Below, in pieces: positions 53,301-56,300 of a stretch of 64,000 nucleotides of DNA. Position 1 is the stretch's first letter. Each line of letters opens with the position of its first letter. The DNA is from Allolobophora icterica (lineage: Eukaryota; Annelida; Clitellata; Crassiclitellata; Lumbricidae). The stretch spans positions 48,146,346 through 48,210,345 of the forward strand of contig OY744607.1 in assembly GCA_963556255.1 (NCBI GenBank), given 5' to 3'. The translations under genes and the position numbers were made by a program. The notes under the pieces were generated by a model that was not told the DNA's origin, did not search any database, and worked only from the letters and a program-made list of their open reading frames with translations.

Positions 53301-56300
53301 GTTCTGAAAATTGAATACACTGTGTCACACGAATTAAGTTTACTAACGTGGTAATGAAAATCAAGTGTCAAAATACACATTTTTTACAGGTAATACGATC
53401 TAACATGGCACAATATCAACGTTGGAATGACAATCATTTTTAAAATAATAACTTTTCATACCACAATCATATTCATCTGTTCCATCCTCGCAATCATATT
53501 TTGTTCGATCGCATCTTCCACTGATGTCCACACACTTTCCATCTCCACAAGTGAACTCCGTCTCTGGATCGCATCTGTGTGGTTCTGGAGGCCTTGTAGA
53601 CCTAGTGTCTATAGAAAGGATTAAAAGAGTATTTTTCAGACAAATACTATTGCCAAGGCCACTATAAAAAATAGCTTTAATTTTGCTCTTCTGTCCGTTC
53701 TGCATGCTCTTATTTCTTGGAGCAATTTCAGCATTTGGAAACAACCACCAACTGATACATAACACCACGACAGTCAACAGTATTGCACATTATTTTCGTT
53801 ATGTCTCTATCACACTTTACTTACCACAACACAGGCTGGAAGTATTAGCAACGCCAGAGCCCCACCTAGCGAATTAATCTATCAAATTCTCCATTAAGAA
53901 AGTTTCAATCAAAAAGCCAGTTGAGATATTCAGTGTTGTGAAATCAGATTTTATGTACTTGCTTTAGAATTGTTGACAGCTTCACTAACCACACAAAGAC
54001 GGAAACTCATCGCTGCCATCAGGACAGTCATACTGTCGATTGCAGATGAGATCATTTGCAATACATGAGCCATCGGCACAGGTAAATTCGTGTGAACCAC
54101 ACTCCGGAGGTGGAAGTGGTTCTAAAAATGAACAAAAGCATCAAAGTTAAAGCAAACTAAATTCCGAAATAATTATCATTATTAATATTATTATTATTAC
54201 AAATATGTTTAACGCATGCAAGGTCACACAGAAATGCGAATCTGAGGTGCAGAAATGCATGGGATATATTTTACAAGAAATCTGCAGTATAATTAGCAAA
54301 ATGATTATAATTCTGAATGACCATTTCACATCAGTACCAGGGACGTCATTGGGGGGGAAGGGGGCATTTGCCCCCCGTGATTTTTGAAAAAAAAGAAAAA
54401 GCTGGAACAAGAAAAGGAGGAAGAAGGGGCAAAAAAGAAAACAATGATACTCAAATTCAAGGAATTATTATATACTATTAACAAAACTTGAATCTGCATA
54501 GGTATTTTCACAAAACCACACCTCTTTTCATGACAGTGGGGGGGGCACATGATGCAGTTTTCCCCCGAAAATTTAGAAGAAACACCGAAAAAGCTGTGAA
54601 ATTTTTTTTACCTCTTTTTTGACGTCCTTGCCCCCCCCTGAAAAAAGCTGAAATGACGTCCCTGATCAGTACATGTAATATATAGACGCGGGTTATTAGA
54701 AAGTTCCAGCGTATGCTTAACAGTTGTGAGAACTGGATTAGTGAGGTCATTCTGCCAAAACAACGGAAGCAACAACAAAACAACAGGTGGACAACATAAA
54801 AAAATCCCGAAAAGTGACATACATATATATGTATATATGCATGTATATATATCTAGACACTTGATATAGTGCCTTCTGCTTACCTCTCAAAACCACTGCA
54901 ATAATTATAAACTTACAGGTTAACCATTTAACGAACAGAGGGACATGGGCGTCCACAGGGGGCCAAGGGGACATTTGCCCCTACTGGATTTTGCAAATAT
55001 TTCACAAAAATAAAATCATTTTATTATTATGATTATTACAACAGTCCCAACGTGATTTTCAATGTAAAAAAACCCTAAATTATTTAGTTAAGTCCTTGAA
55101 CATTATTTATTTTTAAAGTTGTCATGTGTTCTCTGTTCATTCAATGCAAAAACGTCACTTTGCTCCCCATACAAAAATTTTACCTCCCTACAAAAATTCT
55201 TCCGAACGCCCATGCAGAGGGATTACTTTTCCATACATTTTAATGCATGCTCGTCGTTAAAGCGTTAACTGCCAAAGGTGTCAAGTTGTCAAATTCATGC
55301 ATCACACCTGGATTCAAACAGAAGTGAATCAAATCTCATTAACAGACTTGTGTTATGCCTTACCGTAAAAGACTAACATTAAATTAGATTAGAACACGAA
55401 TAAAGCCTCTAAATTTTAATAATCTTAATTTTGATTTTAGTGACATATGTAAAGTATTTTCTTTGTTTTCAAAAAGCTACTTAGCACTCACTGATGTGAC
55501 TTGGTTGACAAAGTAGCCTATAAGAATCAGCCTAATGAAGAAGTGTCTTACAGATTCATGGAAGTGGTAAGCAGTCAGATGCATCTTAAAGAGGTAAATG
55601 ATCAAAGAGGTAAATGACCATCAGATGTTCAAAGTGAAAACGATCCATAGATGGATCTGAAATCTTGCTGCTGCCATTTAACCATTCAAAACACCCACCA
55701 CAGTTGAATTCGTCTGACCCATCCGGGCAGTCGTATTTGGTTCGATCACAATGTCCAGTGATATCAACACATGTTCCATCTGCACAGGTAAACTGTGTCC
55801 TTGGATCACATACGGGAGGTTCTGTTGCTGCAAGATATAGAATATACCTTAAGTTAAAGCAGCTGTAACTCCCATGTATTTCTCTAATAATTAACAATTC
55901 ACGACTAATATTTTATGTTGGAGGAACATGGTTGACTGTTGAAGCCATTTTCCAGAACAGTATATAATGTCACAAGCAAAGATTCTTATTTAAAATAATC
56001 TCATCAAATCTAATCTATTTTAAACTGATCTAATCTAATCTAAACAAACACAATCTGTTATGCTTGTTGGTCACTATAGGTGTAATTGGTGCACTAGAAA
56101 TTTGGTGTTGTACTGTATCGTATTGTAATCCAATCCAGTGTAATCTGTTTGCAATTATCGTGTAGTAAAACCAAAGCAGATGTGTTCCAGCGGGATTTTA
56201 TACCTCTGCCACCCAGTTCATGGAACCACCCACAAATTTCCAAGTGCCAACGGAGACACACCAGTGAATGCCGAACACACCAGTAAGTGCCGAATAGCTT

